In this document: positions 35,275-44,075 of the stretch, in pieces | Layout: each line of letters opens with the position of its first letter | Position numbering within the stretch: the first letter of the stretch is position 1 | Assembly (NCBI GenBank): GCA_002336895.1 | Contig: DDFC01000023.1 | Location: 23,582-87,581 of the forward strand | Direction: 5' to 3' | Length of the DNA: 64,000 nt | Source: Verrucomicrobiaceae bacterium UBA1938 | GTDB lineage: Bacteria > Verrucomicrobiota > Verrucomicrobiia > Verrucomicrobiales > Verrucomicrobiaceae | Program-made: the position numbers and the translations under genes | Notes under the pieces: model-generated | The model's input: the letters and a program-made list of their open reading frames with translations, nothing else | What the model was told of the DNA's origin: nothing | Database searches by the model: none

Positions 35275-37692
35275 TTGATCCTCGCCCCTCCAGAACAGAC
35301 CTTTCTGAGCACCTGCCCGGTGTGCCAGCGGCAGATCGATGTCACCTCCCTCGAGCCCTTCACCAAGCTCAAATGCCCCTTCTGCGGCCAGATGGTCCGC
35401 GTCCGCCGCCGCTTCGATCAGTTCATGATCGTCCGCCAGATCGGCGAGGGCGGCATGAGCCGCGTGTTCGAGGCTGAAGACGAAACCCTCGGCCGCCGCG
35501 TCGCCCTCAAGATCCTCAACCGCCAGTACTCCCGCGACTCCATCCGCCTCGAGCAGTTCCAGCGCGAGGCCCACATCACCGCCAACGTCACCCACCCCAA
35601 CGTCATCAAGCTCTACTCCGTCGGCTACGACCAGGGCTACTTCTACATCGCCATGGAGCTCGTCGGCGGCGGCTCCCTCGAGCAGCGCATCCGTCGCGAG
35701 GGCCATCTCAAAGAGGCCGAGGCCCTCCGCATCGGCCGCGAGGTGGCCGAAGGCCTCCGCGCCGCCCAGCAGCTCACCCTCATCCACCGCGACGTCAAAC
35801 CCGCCAACATCCTCTTCACCGAGACCGGCACCGCCAAAGTCGTGGACTTCGGCCTCGCCCTCTTCATGGACCGCGGCGGAGACCAGTCCGGCGAGATCTG
35901 GGCCACACCCTACTACGTCGCCCCGGAAAAAGTCATCGAAAACAAAGAAGACTACCGCAGCGACATCTTTTCCCTCGGCGCCACCCTCTACCACGCCCTC
36001 ACCGGCAATCCGCCCCACAAAGCCGACACCGCCTCCATCGAGGACCTCCGCCGCATTAAATCCAAGCGCGTCACCCTCGGAGAGTCCGGCCTCCGCTTCT
36101 CCCCCCGCACAGAGCACGTCATCAATGGCATGCTCTCCTTCACCCCCGAAGACCGCTTCGCCAACTACTCCGAAGTCGTTGACGAAATGCGCCTCGCAGA
36201 GGGCCTCCTCGACCGCGGCAGCGTCCGCCGCCGCCTCGTCTCCCGCCGCGCACGCCTCATCGGCTCCATCGCCGCCGCCATCGTCCTCGCCTACGGCATC
36301 GGCTGGCTCCTGCGCGAGAGCGGCCAGCGCCGCCAGGCACGCGCCCTCCAGATCGCCACCGCAGCCCAGGGAGACCTCGACGGCGCAGGCGTCACCCTTA
36401 CCGCAGACAAAGCCAGCAAAAAAACCATCACCGAGCGCTTCACCGAGGCCCGCCAGGCCATGCTCGAAGAGCGCCAGTTCGCCACCGCCGAGCACAAATT
36501 CGCCAAGCTCCTCGAATCCAAAGAGCTCGTCCAGCCCACCGAAAACTGGGCCCGCTTCAATGCTGCCCTCTGCAGCATCATGCTCGACAAGAAAAAAGAC
36601 GCCGCCGCCCAGTTCGCCCAGCTCGCCACCACCCCGGACCTCAACGGCCTCGCCCCCTTCTTCACCCGCATCAAAGACCGCATGGCCGTCGGCTTCGGCC
36701 TCGGCCTCCATCCCGACTCCCTCGGCTACAAAACCACCAACGAAGAAGTCCTCGGCTACCTCCTCCACGGCCTCGCCGAATGGCACTTCGGAGACGCCAT
36801 CCTCGGCGCCAAAGAGCTCGAGCTCTTCCAGGACCACCTCGCCAAAATCAAGCAGGCCCCCGACACCACCCCCACCGCCACCCTCGACTGGCTCAGCCTC
36901 TACAGCCCCCTCGTTGACCGCTACAAGCCCGACTTCGCCCTCGTCCGCAACGCCCTCCAGCCCAAAAAATCCGGCACCATCGCCGAACTCCGCGCCTCCC
37001 TCGCCCTCGTCCAGCAGACCCGCAAAAAGCTCAAGACCAGCGGCGCCTTCCTCACCTGGATCAAAGACCTCGAATCCGCCCTCCAGCGCGAGGTCTCCCT
37101 CCTCACCCTCCAGGAGCAGCAGCGCCAGATGGAGGAGGACAAAAAACACCGCCAGGCCGACCTCGACCTCCTCGCCGAGGTCAATGCCCTCGCCCCCTCC
37201 CTCGTCCAGGGCTACGACTACACCCGCGCCATCGACGTCCTCACCGGCACCCGCCTCCAGACCGCCGATGTCCGCACCGCCCTCGACGGCCGCCTCTACC
37301 TCTACACCCAGTCCCGCGACTTCATCCGCCAGCTCACCGCCGACCTCTCCACCAAAGGCTGGACCGGCACCATCACCCGGCGCGAGGGCGGCCAGCTCAC
37401 TGGCCGTATCACCTCCAACCCCGCCGGCACCACCATCACCATCACCCTCGATCGCGGCACCCTCTCCATCCCCTTCGAAAACCTCACCCCCGAGTCCCTT
37501 GTCGAGATCGCCCAGTCCCTCGGCACCCAGATCACCGACTCCACAGACTACTACCGCCGTCAGGAAAACTCCGCCGCCTTCGCCCGCCTGAACGGCCTCC
37601 TCCAGCTCTCCACCACCATCGCCTCCCAGCTCATGGAAGAAAACACCGCCTTCCGCACCCGCTGGATGAAAGTCATGGCGGCAGGCATCTAG
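35275..37692 (+). CDS. Zinc-ribbon Ser/Thr protein kinase with membrane anchor
   Basis: 805 residues from a TTG at 35275. Longer in-frame starts (from 35134) would overlap the divergent rluD start, and no in-frame ATG precedes the zinc ribbon. A zinc ribbon (CPVCQRQIDVTSLEPF then LKCPFCGQ) is followed by a Hanks-type kinase domain at about 45-310: glycine loop IGEGGMSRVFEAED, VALKIL, HRDVKPANILFTETG, VVDFGLALFMDRGG, APEKVIENKEDYRSDIFSLG. A membrane helix lies near residues 320-345 (LIGSIAAAIVLAYGIGWLLR). The long C-terminal part is helical with no recognised domain and ends in a small beta region (GTTITITLDRGTLSIPFENL). All catalytic residues are present. Confidence 0.88.
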   Translation: MILAPPEQTFLSTCPVCQRQIDVTSLEPFTKLKCPFCGQMVRVRRRFDQFMIVRQIGEGGMSRVFEAEDETLGRRVALKILNRQYSRDSIRLEQFQREAHITANVTHPNVIKLYSVGYDQGYFYIAMELVGGGSLEQRIRREGHLKEAEALRIGREVAEGLRAAQQLTLIHRDVKPANILFTETGTAKVVDFGLALFMDRGGDQSGEIWATPYYVAPEKVIENKEDYRSDIFSLGATLYHALTGNPPHKADTASIEDLRRIKSKRVTLGESGLRFSPRTEHVINGMLSFTPEDRFANYSEVVDEMRLAEGLLDRGSVRRRLVSRRARLIGSIAAAIVLAYGIGWLLRESGQRRQARALQIATAAQGDLDGAGVTLTADKASKKTITERFTEARQAMLEERQFATAEHKFAKLLESKELVQPTENWARFNAALCSIMLDKKKDAAAQFAQLATTPDLNGLAPFFTRIKDRMAVGFGLGLHPDSLGYKTTNEEVLGYLLHGLAEWHFGDAILGAKELELFQDHLAKIKQAPDTTPTATLDWLSLYSPLVDRYKPDFALVRNALQPKKSGTIAELRASLALVQQTRKKLKTSGAFLTWIKDLESALQREVSLLTLQEQQRQMEEDKKHRQADLDLLAEVNALAPSLVQGYDYTRAIDVLTGTRLQTADVRTALDGRLYLYTQSRDFIRQLTADLSTKGWTGTITRREGGQLTGRITSNPAGTTITITLDRGTLSIPFENLTPESLVEIAQSLGTQITDSTDYYRRQENSAAFARLNGLLQLSTTIASQLMEENTAFRTRWMKVMAAGI

Positions 37693-37744
37693 TTTTTGAG
37701 ACAGACGGCGCAGTAACCGCCATCAGAAACAAGGTGGTTTTCCC

Positions 37745-38707
37745 CTACTCCACCCATAGCCTCTTCGCCTTGCGGCGCAGGTGCTTGTCCTCGGGCAGGT
37801 TGATCTTCGCGGGGCCGTCAGCAGCCAGCATGCTCAGCGCGGCGTCGATCACCTCATACTCGATGCCTGGCAGCTGCCACACCTCGCGCAGCCAGAAGGC
37901 GAACACACGTGAGGACACCGCCGGGTGCAGCGCCAGCAGCTCCGGAGACACCACCAAGGAGCGGTCCTCCAGCACTCGGCCCTCGGCGGTCAGGAAGTCC
38001 ATGGCCAGCCGCTGCAGTGCATCGTCGTCCTGCTCCGCCAGCGTGCCCAGGCGCAGCACCTGCGGCACCACATCACGCGCGCAGATGTCATTCAGCAGAG
38101 GCAGCGCCTCATGCCGCAGCCGGTTGCGCCGGTATTTGGGAGAGGTGTTGCTGGAGTCCTCCCGGTATTTGTAGCGCTTGGATTTGAGGTAGGCGTCGAT
38201 CTGGCTGCGCCGCACATGCAGCAGCGGGCGCACCAGATGCAGGCCCGTGTCCAGCCGCTGCACCGCATGCATGCCCGCCAGCCCCGCGATGCCGCTGCCC
38301 CGGCAGAGATTTCCCAGGATCGTCTCCGCCTGATCCTCCGCATGGTGTGCCACCAGCACCACCCACACGTCGTATTTTTCCGCCATGCGCAGCAGAAAGC
38401 CATGCCGTGCCTCGCGTGCCGCCATCTCGGTGGAGATGCGCTTCTTTTCCGCCACGGCGGCCACATCCTCGGCCTCGATCTCGCATTTCAGCCCCAGCTT
38501 CTTGGCCAGGCGGCGCACAAAGGCCGCGTCATCGATCGACTCCTTGCCTCGCAGGCCATGGTTCAGGTGGCAGAGGATCAGCTCGGAAAACCCGGCTTCC
38601 CGCAGCAGGTGCATCAGCGCCACGGAGTCGCGCCCGCCAGAGATCGCGAGCAGCACGGGTTCATGGGGCAGGCAGGCAGCGGGCAGGTTCAGATGGATCT
38701 CAGGCAC
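37745..38707 (-). CDS. tilS: tRNA(Ile)-lysidine synthetase
   Basis: 320 residues with a GTG start at 38707. The PP-loop ATP-binding motif is SGGRDSVALMHLLREAG (canonical SGGxDS). LCHLNHGLRGKESIDDAAFV, AAREARHGFLLRMAEKYDVW, VAHHAEDQAETILGNLCRGS and RKYRRNRLRHEALPLL-type segments are diagnostic of TilS. The enzyme attaches lysine to C34 of tRNA(Ile) with CAU anticodon, so AUA is read as isoleucine. It is essential in bacteria. The protein is shorter than E. coli TilS (432) but keeps the catalytic domain and a reduced C-terminal part. It is divergent from the cobA-hemD fusion. Confidence 0.9.
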   Translation of the reverse strand: MPEIHLNLPAACLPHEPVLLAISGGRDSVALMHLLREAGFSELILCHLNHGLRGKESIDDAAFVRRLAKKLGLKCEIEAEDVAAVAEKKRISTEMAAREARHGFLLRMAEKYDVWVVLVAHHAEDQAETILGNLCRGSGIAGLAGMHAVQRLDTGLHLVRPLLHVRRSQIDAYLKSKRYKYREDSSNTSPKYRRNRLRHEALPLLNDICARDVVPQVLRLGTLAEQDDDALQRLAMDFLTAEGRVLEDRSLVVSPELLALHPAVSSRVFAFWLREVWQLPGIEYEVIDAALSMLAADGPAKINLPEDKHLRRKAKRLWVE

Positions 38708-38829
38708 AGCGGGAATTTTTTAACAAATAAACCATATCAATCCCATCCGTAAAGATCCGCTAGAAGCGAAACATCATCCTTCCTTGCGGTGTGCCGTGGA
38801 TTCGACACTTTGCACGCCCCCTTCCCATC

Positions 38830-40356
38830 ATGGCCTCCAAGCAAACCACCCCTGGCATCTGTTATCTCGTCGGCGCCGGTCCCGGCGACCCCGGACTCCT
38901 CACGCTCAAAGGGAAGGAATGCATCGAAGCCGCCGACGTGCTGGTCTATGACTACCTCTGCAACCCCGAGCACCTGCGCCATGCACGGCCCGGCACCGAG
39001 CGCATCTACGTGGGCAAGAAAGCCGGTGACCACACGCTCAAGCAGGATGAGATCAACGCCCTCATCGTCAAGCTCACCACCGAGGGCAAGACAGTCACGC
39101 GCCTGAAGGGTGGCGACCCCGTGCTCTTTGGCCGTGGGGCCGAGGAGGCCGCCGAGCTGCGCGCAGCGGGTGTGAAGTTTGAGATCGTCCCCGGCATCAC
39201 CTCCGCCATCGCCGGGCCTGCGTATGCCGGCATCCCGGTCACGCACCGCTCCCACGCCTCCCAGCTCACCATCTTCACCGGCCACGAAGACCCCACCAAG
39301 CCCGACACCTCGCTGAACTACGCCAAGCTGGCCCAGGCAGACGGCACCAAGGTCTTCCTCATGGGCGTGGAGCGCATCGATGAGATCACGCGCGAATTCA
39401 TCAAGCACGGTGCCAGCCCGGACACCCCCATGGCGCTCGTCCGCTGGGCCACGCACAAGCACCAGCAGACCCTCGTGGCCACGCTGGGCACTATGGCCGC
39501 CAAGGTGAAGGAAGTCGGCTTCAAAGCCCCCGCCGTCGCCGTCGTCGGAGACGTGGTGACTGAGCGCCCCGAGCTGAACTGGTTTGAAGAACGCCCGCTG
39601 TTTGGCAGGAAGATCGTCGTCACCCGCACCCGCGCCCAGGCCAGCGTGCTGAGCCGGCAGCTCTCCCAGCTCGGTGCGGATGTCATCGAGATCCCCACCA
39701 TCCGCATCGCCCCCGTGGAGGATCAGTATTCCTTCGGCGAGCTGGTGCAGGACTGCCACACCTACGACTGGATCATCTTCACCAGCCCGAACGGCGTGGA
39801 CGCCTTCTTCACCATGTTTGACAAGCTCTACAACGACGCACGCAGCATCGGTGGGGCGCGCATCGCGTGCATCGGACCCGGCACGGCGGAAAAGCTCAAG
39901 GCCCGCCATCTGGCCGTGGACCTCATGCCCGACAAGAAAAACTACGTGGCCGAGGGGCTGGTCAAGGCCTTCAAGGACCACCAGAACATGGAAAACGTGA
40001 AGGTGCTGTGGGTGCGTGCTGCGGAGACGCGCGAGGTCATCGCCAATGAGCTCAGCGGCATGGGTGCCATCGTGGACGAATGCCTCGCCTACCGCACCGT
40101 CGCCGAGACGGAGGACAACCTCGAAGCCCTCGCCCGCCTGAAGGAAGAAGGCGCGGACATGATCACCTTTACCAGCGCCTCCACCTTCGAGCATTTCCTC
40201 AACCTCAAGGTCGATCTCCCTGAAGGCATCAAGATCGCCAGCATCGGCCCCATCACCAGCGCCGCCATCAAAGCCCACGGCTTCACCGTGGACGTGGAGG
40301 CCAAGGAGAACAGCATCCCCGGGCTGGTGGCTGCGGTGGAGAAGTTTTGGAAGTAG
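38830..40356 (+). CDS. cobA-hemD: Fused uroporphyrinogen-III C-methyltransferase and uroporphyrinogen-III synthase
   Basis: 508 residues from the ATG at 38830. The N-terminal SUMT/CobA domain (about 7-250) shows CYLVGAGPGDPGLLTLKGKE, AADVLVYDYL, VTRLKGGDPVLFGRGAEEAA and IVPGITSAIAGPAYAGIPVT. The C-terminal HemD domain (about 255-508) shows GRKIVVTRTRAQASVLSRQL, WIIFTSPNGVDAFFTMF and ADMITFTSASTFEHFLNL. The fusion makes uroporphyrinogen III and methylates it to precorrin-2, joining haem and sirohaem/cobalamin branches. Such CobA-HemD fusions are common in several phyla. No cobalamin riboswitch was found upstream. Confidence 0.93.
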   Translation: MASKQTTPGICYLVGAGPGDPGLLTLKGKECIEAADVLVYDYLCNPEHLRHARPGTERIYVGKKAGDHTLKQDEINALIVKLTTEGKTVTRLKGGDPVLFGRGAEEAAELRAAGVKFEIVPGITSAIAGPAYAGIPVTHRSHASQLTIFTGHEDPTKPDTSLNYAKLAQADGTKVFLMGVERIDEITREFIKHGASPDTPMALVRWATHKHQQTLVATLGTMAAKVKEVGFKAPAVAVVGDVVTERPELNWFEERPLFGRKIVVTRTRAQASVLSRQLSQLGADVIEIPTIRIAPVEDQYSFGELVQDCHTYDWIIFTSPNGVDAFFTMFDKLYNDARSIGGARIACIGPGTAEKLKARHLAVDLMPDKKNYVAEGLVKAFKDHQNMENVKVLWVRAAETREVIANELSGMGAIVDECLAYRTVAETEDNLEALARLKEEGADMITFTSASTFEHFLNLKVDLPEGIKIASIGPITSAAIKAHGFTVDVEAKENSIPGLVAAVEKFWK

Positions 40357-40500
40357 CGGCGTAAGGCCCAGTTCCTCCGATCTCTTTGCCGCAGAGGGGC
40401 AGGGAGGAAGAACAAAAAACTCTGAGAGCTCTGTCTCCATGCTCCTTTGCGGTAGAAATTCATGATCCGTGATGTTCACGGGGGGGACACAGGCCAGATC

Positions 40501-40884
40501 TTACTTCTGGCCGTACTTCTGGATCCACGTCTGTGGATCATCCCCCAAGTTCTGGCCAGTCTTCATGCGCATGTAGACAATGATGTCATTTACGGCTCGC
40601 TGGCGCTCACGTTCCACGACACGGTCCAGTTGGCTCCCCGTCTCCTGTTTGGTTCCGGAAGGATAGTATTGAATGATGTACTGCAAATGGCGAATGGCTT
40701 CATTGGCGTCCGTCTGTAGCGCCCGCTGACGCAATCCTTCGAATGTTTGCGTCTGCTCACTTGCACAGGCGACTCGAATCATAAGCCATGCATAGTTCCA
40801 AAACAAGCAACCGACCAGCACCAACAACCCTGCACAAACAAGAGCGAGGGTAATGGTCACACGTTGGCTGGCAGGCACGGCCAT
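40501..40884 (-). CDS. Small single-pass membrane protein of unknown function
   Basis: 127 residues. A membrane helix lies at about 10-32 (ITLALVCAGLLVLVGCLFWN), followed by a mostly helical, charged domain (TQTFEGLRQRALQTDANEAI, RHLQYIIQYYPSGTKQETGS, VVERERQRAVNDIIVYMRMK) and the tail DPQTWIQKYGQK. The pattern suggests an inner-membrane anchor with a periplasmic helical hairpin. No known family was recognised. It lies 10 bp downstream of the 70-residue gene on the same strand, so the two probably form an operon. Confidence 0.65.
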   Translation of the reverse strand: MAVPASQRVTITLALVCAGLLVLVGCLFWNYAWLMIRVACASEQTQTFEGLRQRALQTDANEAIRHLQYIIQYYPSGTKQETGSQLDRVVERERQRAVNDIIVYMRMKTGQNLGDDPQTWIQKYGQK

Positions 40885-40894
40885 TCCTATTCCT

Positions 40895-41107
40895 TCAGCG
40901 TTTGAGCTGAGCCCCCAGTTTCAAAATCGACAAAGTCGCTGCCATCTGCACCAGCCCTTCGGCCTCCTTCTTTTCACCAGCGGAGAGCCTGCCTTTGCGG
41001 CCTTGCTCATCGAGTAGAAACTGCAGCCGTGCATCCAGCGCCTTGGGGAAACGCAGCTTGGCCAGCTTGGTCGGCATTGGCACCGTGAGTTGAACAGTGC
41101 GGCTCAT
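40895..41107 (-). CDS. Small hypothetical protein, possibly antitoxin-like
   Basis: 70 residues: a short N-terminal strand (MSRTVQLTVPMPTKLAKLRF) and a helical remainder (PKALDARLQFLLDEQGRKGR; LSAGEKKEAEGLVQMAATLS). Small proteins of this type, with a helical ALDxRLxxLLD...L(S/T)xxExxEAEGLV pattern, occur in Planctomycetes and Cyanobacteria and are sometimes found beside HNH nuclease genes. No toxin or nuclease gene is adjacent here, so the antitoxin idea is weak. It lies upstream of the 127-residue membrane protein with a 10 bp gap. Confidence 0.55.
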   Translation of the reverse strand: MSRTVQLTVPMPTKLAKLRFPKALDARLQFLLDEQGRKGRLSAGEKKEAEGLVQMAATLSILKLGAQLKR

Positions 41108-41170
41108 GTTAATGCGGCATTTTAAGGCATGTATCGTATGCCGCAGCGTTTTCGTTATCCCCCTTACCCC

Positions 41171-41626
41171 TCACTGCCCCAGCCCCTGCAGCAGCGTGCT
41201 CAGCTCCGGCCCGATGCGGCGCAGCTGCTCGCGGTGCAGGGCGGAAAGCTCCTCCAGCACGGCCTCTCCACGGCTCGTGAGGCGGAGGTTCACACAGCGG
41301 CGGTCATCGGCTGAGGCCACACGCTGCACCAGCTTTTCCAGCACCAGCCGGTCCACGAGACCCACCGCGCTGTGGTGCTTGATCTGCAGGCGCTCCGCCA
41401 GCTCCCCGATCGTCACGTAGTCCCGCCCGGGAAACCCCTTGATGGCCAGCAGCGCCTGATGCTGCTGCGGGGTCAGTCCGGCCGCGCCTGCGGCATCTTC
41501 GCTGAAGCGTAGAAACTTCCTCAGGGCAAAGCGGAACGCCGCCAGGCTTTCGTACTGCGGTTTGGTGATCGGTCTGCGGTTGGGCATCATGGCGGGATGC
41601 AGCATTTTTCGGGCCTGCCAGCCCAT
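41171..41626 (-). CDS. MarR-family transcriptional regulator
   Basis: 151 residues from the ATG at 41626; ATGs a few codons downstream are possible. The winged-helix motif is clear: SEDAAGAAGLTPQQHQALLA, YVTIGELAERLQIKHHSAVG (recognition helix), LVDRLVLEKLVQRVASADDR and the wing RRCVNLRLTSRGEAVLEELS. It is divergent from the ClC channel gene with a 40 bp gap that contains a perfect 8+8 palindrome (41638-41658), the expected kind of MarR operator. It probably represses both genes until a ligand, often an anion or aromatic acid, binds. Confidence 0.9.
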   Translation of the reverse strand: MGWQARKMLHPAMMPNRRPITKPQYESLAAFRFALRKFLRFSEDAAGAAGLTPQQHQALLAIKGFPGRDYVTIGELAERLQIKHHSAVGLVDRLVLEKLVQRVASADDRRCVNLRLTSRGEAVLEELSALHREQLRRIGPELSTLLQGLGQ

Positions 41627-41632
41627 CCTTGT

Positions 41633-41659
41633 TTGACTTATATCGTGTTACGATATAAA
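41633..41659 (+). promoter_or_regulatory. MarR operator and overlapping promoter
   Basis: The arms TTATATCG (41638-41645) and CGATATAA (41651-41658) form a perfect inverted repeat around TGTTA. A TTGACT (41633-41638) and a TATAAA (41654-41659) overlap its ends, and the channel ATG follows 7 nt after the latter. Binding of the repressor here would block RNA polymerase. Confidence 0.7.
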
Positions 41660-41666
41660 AACACCA

Positions 41667-43466
41667 ATGCCAGATCAATCAAATCTTGCGGCCGAAATGG
41701 CACCGCCCGGCTCGGGTGCCCAAATCAGGCTGGCAGATTTCACCACCTGCCCGCGTGTGCTCCTCACTTCTTCTGCGGCACTCATCGTGGGCGCCATCAG
41801 CACTCTGGCGGCCTGTGCCCTGTCATGGCTGATCACGGTGATCACCAATCTGGCCTTCTATCAGCGATGGTCCACCCTGCCGGCCACGCCGCAGGGTCAT
41901 CATCTCGGCTGGTGGGTCATCATGGTCCCGGTGATCGGCGCGCTGATCATCGGCCTCATGGCGCGCTTTGGTTCCGAAAAAATCCGCGGCCATGGCATCC
42001 CGGAAGCGCTTGAAGCGATCCTCCTGGGGCGCAGCTGCATCCAGCTGAAGGTAGCCCTGCTGAAACCTCTCTCTGCAGCCATCTCCATCGGCACGGGCGG
42101 CCCGTTTGGCGCAGAGGGCCCCGTCATCATGACCGGCGGAGCCCTGGGCTCTCTCTTTGCTCAGCGCTTCGCCCTCAGCCCGGCCGAGCGCAAGACGCTG
42201 CTCGTCGCAGGTGCTGCAGCAGGCATGACGGCCATCTTTGCGACCCCCGTCGCAGCCGTGCTGCTGGCCGTCGAGCTGCTGCTCTTTGAGTGGAAACCCC
42301 GCAGCTTCATCCCTGTCGTTACCGCCGTCAGCGTCGCCGCCGTGTTTCGCGTTGCTTTGCTGGGGAACGGTCCGGTTTTCTCCATCCTCGCTCACGCTGC
42401 GGCATCAGGCATGGAGATGACTTGCGCCGCTCTGGTGGGCCTGCTGGTGGGCTTTGGCGCCAGTTTGCTGACCCTGCTCGTGTATGGCTTCGAAGATCTC
42501 TTTCAGAAACTGCCCCTCCACTGGATGTGGTGGCCGGCCATCGGCGCATTGATCGTTGGCATCGGCGGGGTGATCGAGCCCCGTGTGCTCGGGGTCGGTT
42601 ATGAAGCCATTCACACCCTCCTCCGTGGCGAGATCGTGGGCTCCGCCGTGCTCGCTCTGCTGCTGGCCAAGGCCTTCGTCTGGTCGGCGGCGCTCGGCTC
42701 CGGCACCTCCGGCGGTGTGCTGGCGCCACTCCTCCTCATCGGCAGCTCCCTCGGCGCCGCGTTGGCACCATGGCTTCCCGTTGGCGATGCCAGCCTGTGG
42801 GCGCTGGTGGGCATGACTGCGATGATGAGCGGCTCCATGCGCTGCCCCTTCACCGCCATGATCTTTGCAGCCGAGCTCACCTCCGACTACCACCTCCTCC
42901 CCGCTCTGATGCTTGGCTCGGTGGTTTCGTTCGGCTTCAACGTGCTCACGATGAGGCGCTCCATACTCACTGAAAAGCTGTCCCGCCGCGGCCAGCACAT
43001 CACCTGTGAATACAGCATCGACCCGTTTGAACTGACCCGCGTGCAGGACGTCATGGACCACCAGGTGCCTGCCATCCGGGCAGATCTCTCCCTCCGTGAA
43101 TACGAGGCGCGCATTGCCTGCGGGGAGGACGCACTGAACAAACGGCAGGCCACCCTCCTGCTCGATGACGAAAACCACCTGACCGGCATCATCACACGGG
43201 GCGATGTCATCCGCGCCCTGCAGCATCCGCACGCAGAAAGCCTGACGCTGGCAGACATCGGCACGCGCCGCCTTGTCGTCGCCTATCCGGCCGAGCCCCT
43301 GCATGCCGCTCTGGCCAGGATGCTGGATCACGACATTGGCAGGCTGCCCGTGGTCGATCCCGCCGCACCCGCCCGCGTGCTCGGCTATCTGGGCAGGGCC
43401 GCCATTCTCTCCGCACGTCTTCGGCTTCACCACGAAGAGACCGTTCATTCAAAAGCTGGCACATAA
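41667..43466 (+). CDS. ClC-family chloride channel or H+/Cl- antiporter with CBS domains
   Basis: 599 residues. The membrane domain (about 25-430) carries the three ClC signature regions: GHGIPEALEAILLG, GPFGAEGPVIMTGGALGSL (with the gating glutamate in GAEGP) and GSGTSGGVLAPLLLIGSSLG. Two cytoplasmic CBS domains follow (about 445-590: VQDVMDHQVPAIRADLSLRE, LTGIITRGDVIRALQHPHAE, DHDIGRLPVVDPAAPARVLG), probably nucleotide-sensing. Known members conduct or exchange chloride, fluoride or nitrate. It is divergent from the MarR gene and lies upstream of small membrane genes and an HPP protein. Confidence 0.92.
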   Translation: MPDQSNLAAEMAPPGSGAQIRLADFTTCPRVLLTSSAALIVGAISTLAACALSWLITVITNLAFYQRWSTLPATPQGHHLGWWVIMVPVIGALIIGLMARFGSEKIRGHGIPEALEAILLGRSCIQLKVALLKPLSAAISIGTGGPFGAEGPVIMTGGALGSLFAQRFALSPAERKTLLVAGAAAGMTAIFATPVAAVLLAVELLLFEWKPRSFIPVVTAVSVAAVFRVALLGNGPVFSILAHAAASGMEMTCAALVGLLVGFGASLLTLLVYGFEDLFQKLPLHWMWWPAIGALIVGIGGVIEPRVLGVGYEAIHTLLRGEIVGSAVLALLLAKAFVWSAALGSGTSGGVLAPLLLIGSSLGAALAPWLPVGDASLWALVGMTAMMSGSMRCPFTAMIFAAELTSDYHLLPALMLGSVVSFGFNVLTMRRSILTEKLSRRGQHITCEYSIDPFELTRVQDVMDHQVPAIRADLSLREYEARIACGEDALNKRQATLLLDDENHLTGIITRGDVIRALQHPHAESLTLADIGTRRLVVAYPAEPLHAALARMLDHDIGRLPVVDPAAPARVLGYLGRAAILSARLRLHHEETVHSKAGT

Positions 43467-43489
43467 CCGTCCCCCCCCGCTTCCACACC

Positions 43490-43570
43490 ATGATCCTCAT
43501 CACCAAAGCACTGCTGATCAAGCTCCTCATCGCAGCCGCAGCCGGAGGGGTCGTCTATGCCTTGTGCTGA
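43490..43570 (+). CDS. Putative 26-residue hydrophobic mini-protein
   Basis: The reading frame begins with an ATG 23 bp after the channel stop and encodes one almost continuous membrane helix (MILITKALLIKLLIAAAAGG then VVYALC). Its end overlaps the start of the next gene by 14 bp, an arrangement typical of translational coupling. It could be a channel accessory peptide. It is short enough to occur by chance, so confidence is low. Confidence 0.35.
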   Translation: MILITKALLIKLLIAAAAGGVVYALC

Positions 43571-43949
43571 AAGACGGCCCTGCCGCCTTTTCCGCGACCC
43601 GCTCTTTCTCACGGGCTGCGCCGCCTATGCCGTCAACCGCTGCTTCATCAAGCCCCACGCCGCACCCGGCTTCATGATGTTTCACTTCAATGACCTGTGG
43701 CTGATCCCCTGCGTGCTGCCACCCGTGCTCTGGCTGCATGCACGCCTGGGCCTGCGTGCAGATTGGGCACCGCCCCGGCCGGCTGAAGTCGCCGGACATC
43801 TCGTGTTCTGGTCCCTGCTGTTTGAGTGGATCATTCCCCGGCTCACCCACACCACGGGCGATCCCGCTGATGTGGCCGCCTACGCTGTGGGAGCCATGAT
43901 CGCGGGATTGTGGTGGAACCTTCAACGCCCAGCCCCTGCCACCCGATGA
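43557..43949 (+). CDS. Small multi-pass membrane protein
   Basis: 130 residues with three or four hydrophobic segments: PLFLTGCAAYAVNRCFIKPH, FNDLWLIPCVLPPVLWLHAR, AGHLVFWSLLFEWIIPRLTH and DVAAYAVGAMIAGLWWNLQR. The conserved-looking HFNDLWLIP and TGDPADVAAYAVG blocks resemble a widespread family of small membrane proteins of unknown function in Bacteroidetes and Verrucomicrobia (VanZ-like in topology). The start overlaps the preceding mini-ORF. Co-transcription with the ClC channel is likely. Confidence 0.7.
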   Translation: MPCAERRPCRLFRDPLFLTGCAAYAVNRCFIKPHAAPGFMMFHFNDLWLIPCVLPPVLWLHARLGLRADWAPPRPAEVAGHLVFWSLLFEWIIPRLTHTTGDPADVAAYAVGAMIAGLWWNLQRPAPATR

Positions 43950-44044
43950 AGCAGCCAGCATCCACTCAAACAGCCCCGGCAGAACATGCGCGGCACCACA
44001 CACACTCCAAGGCGCAGCCTGCCAGGCGGCCCCGCCTGAAAAAA

Positions 44045-44072
44045 GCGCCGGTGATCAAGGAAGCACCGGCGC
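44045..44072 (-). terminator. Minus-strand intrinsic terminator with no obvious gene behind it
   Basis: A 9 bp perfect stem, GCGCCGGTG (44045-44053) with CACCGGCGC (44064-44072), is preceded on the plus strand by six A. Read on the minus strand this is a stem followed by six T, a classic terminator. No minus-strand gene precedes it nearby. On the plus strand there is no T-run after the stem. Confidence 0.55.
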
Positions 44073-44075
44073 GCT

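Noticed and set aside
35209..37149. 646-codon open frame antisense to the Ser/Thr kinase
   Set aside because: The plus-strand frame has a complete kinase domain. The antisense frame has biased Gly/Glu/Ala composition with no domain, as expected from GC-rich third positions.
38708..38829. Cobalamin or haem riboswitch before cobA-hemD
   Set aside because: The 122 bp gap is shared with the divergent tilS start and shows no B12-box or stable aptamer-like fold.
38737..40479. 580-codon antisense frame over the cobA-hemD fusion
   Set aside because: Shadow of a well-supported enzyme; composition is that of a complement of GC-rich codons.
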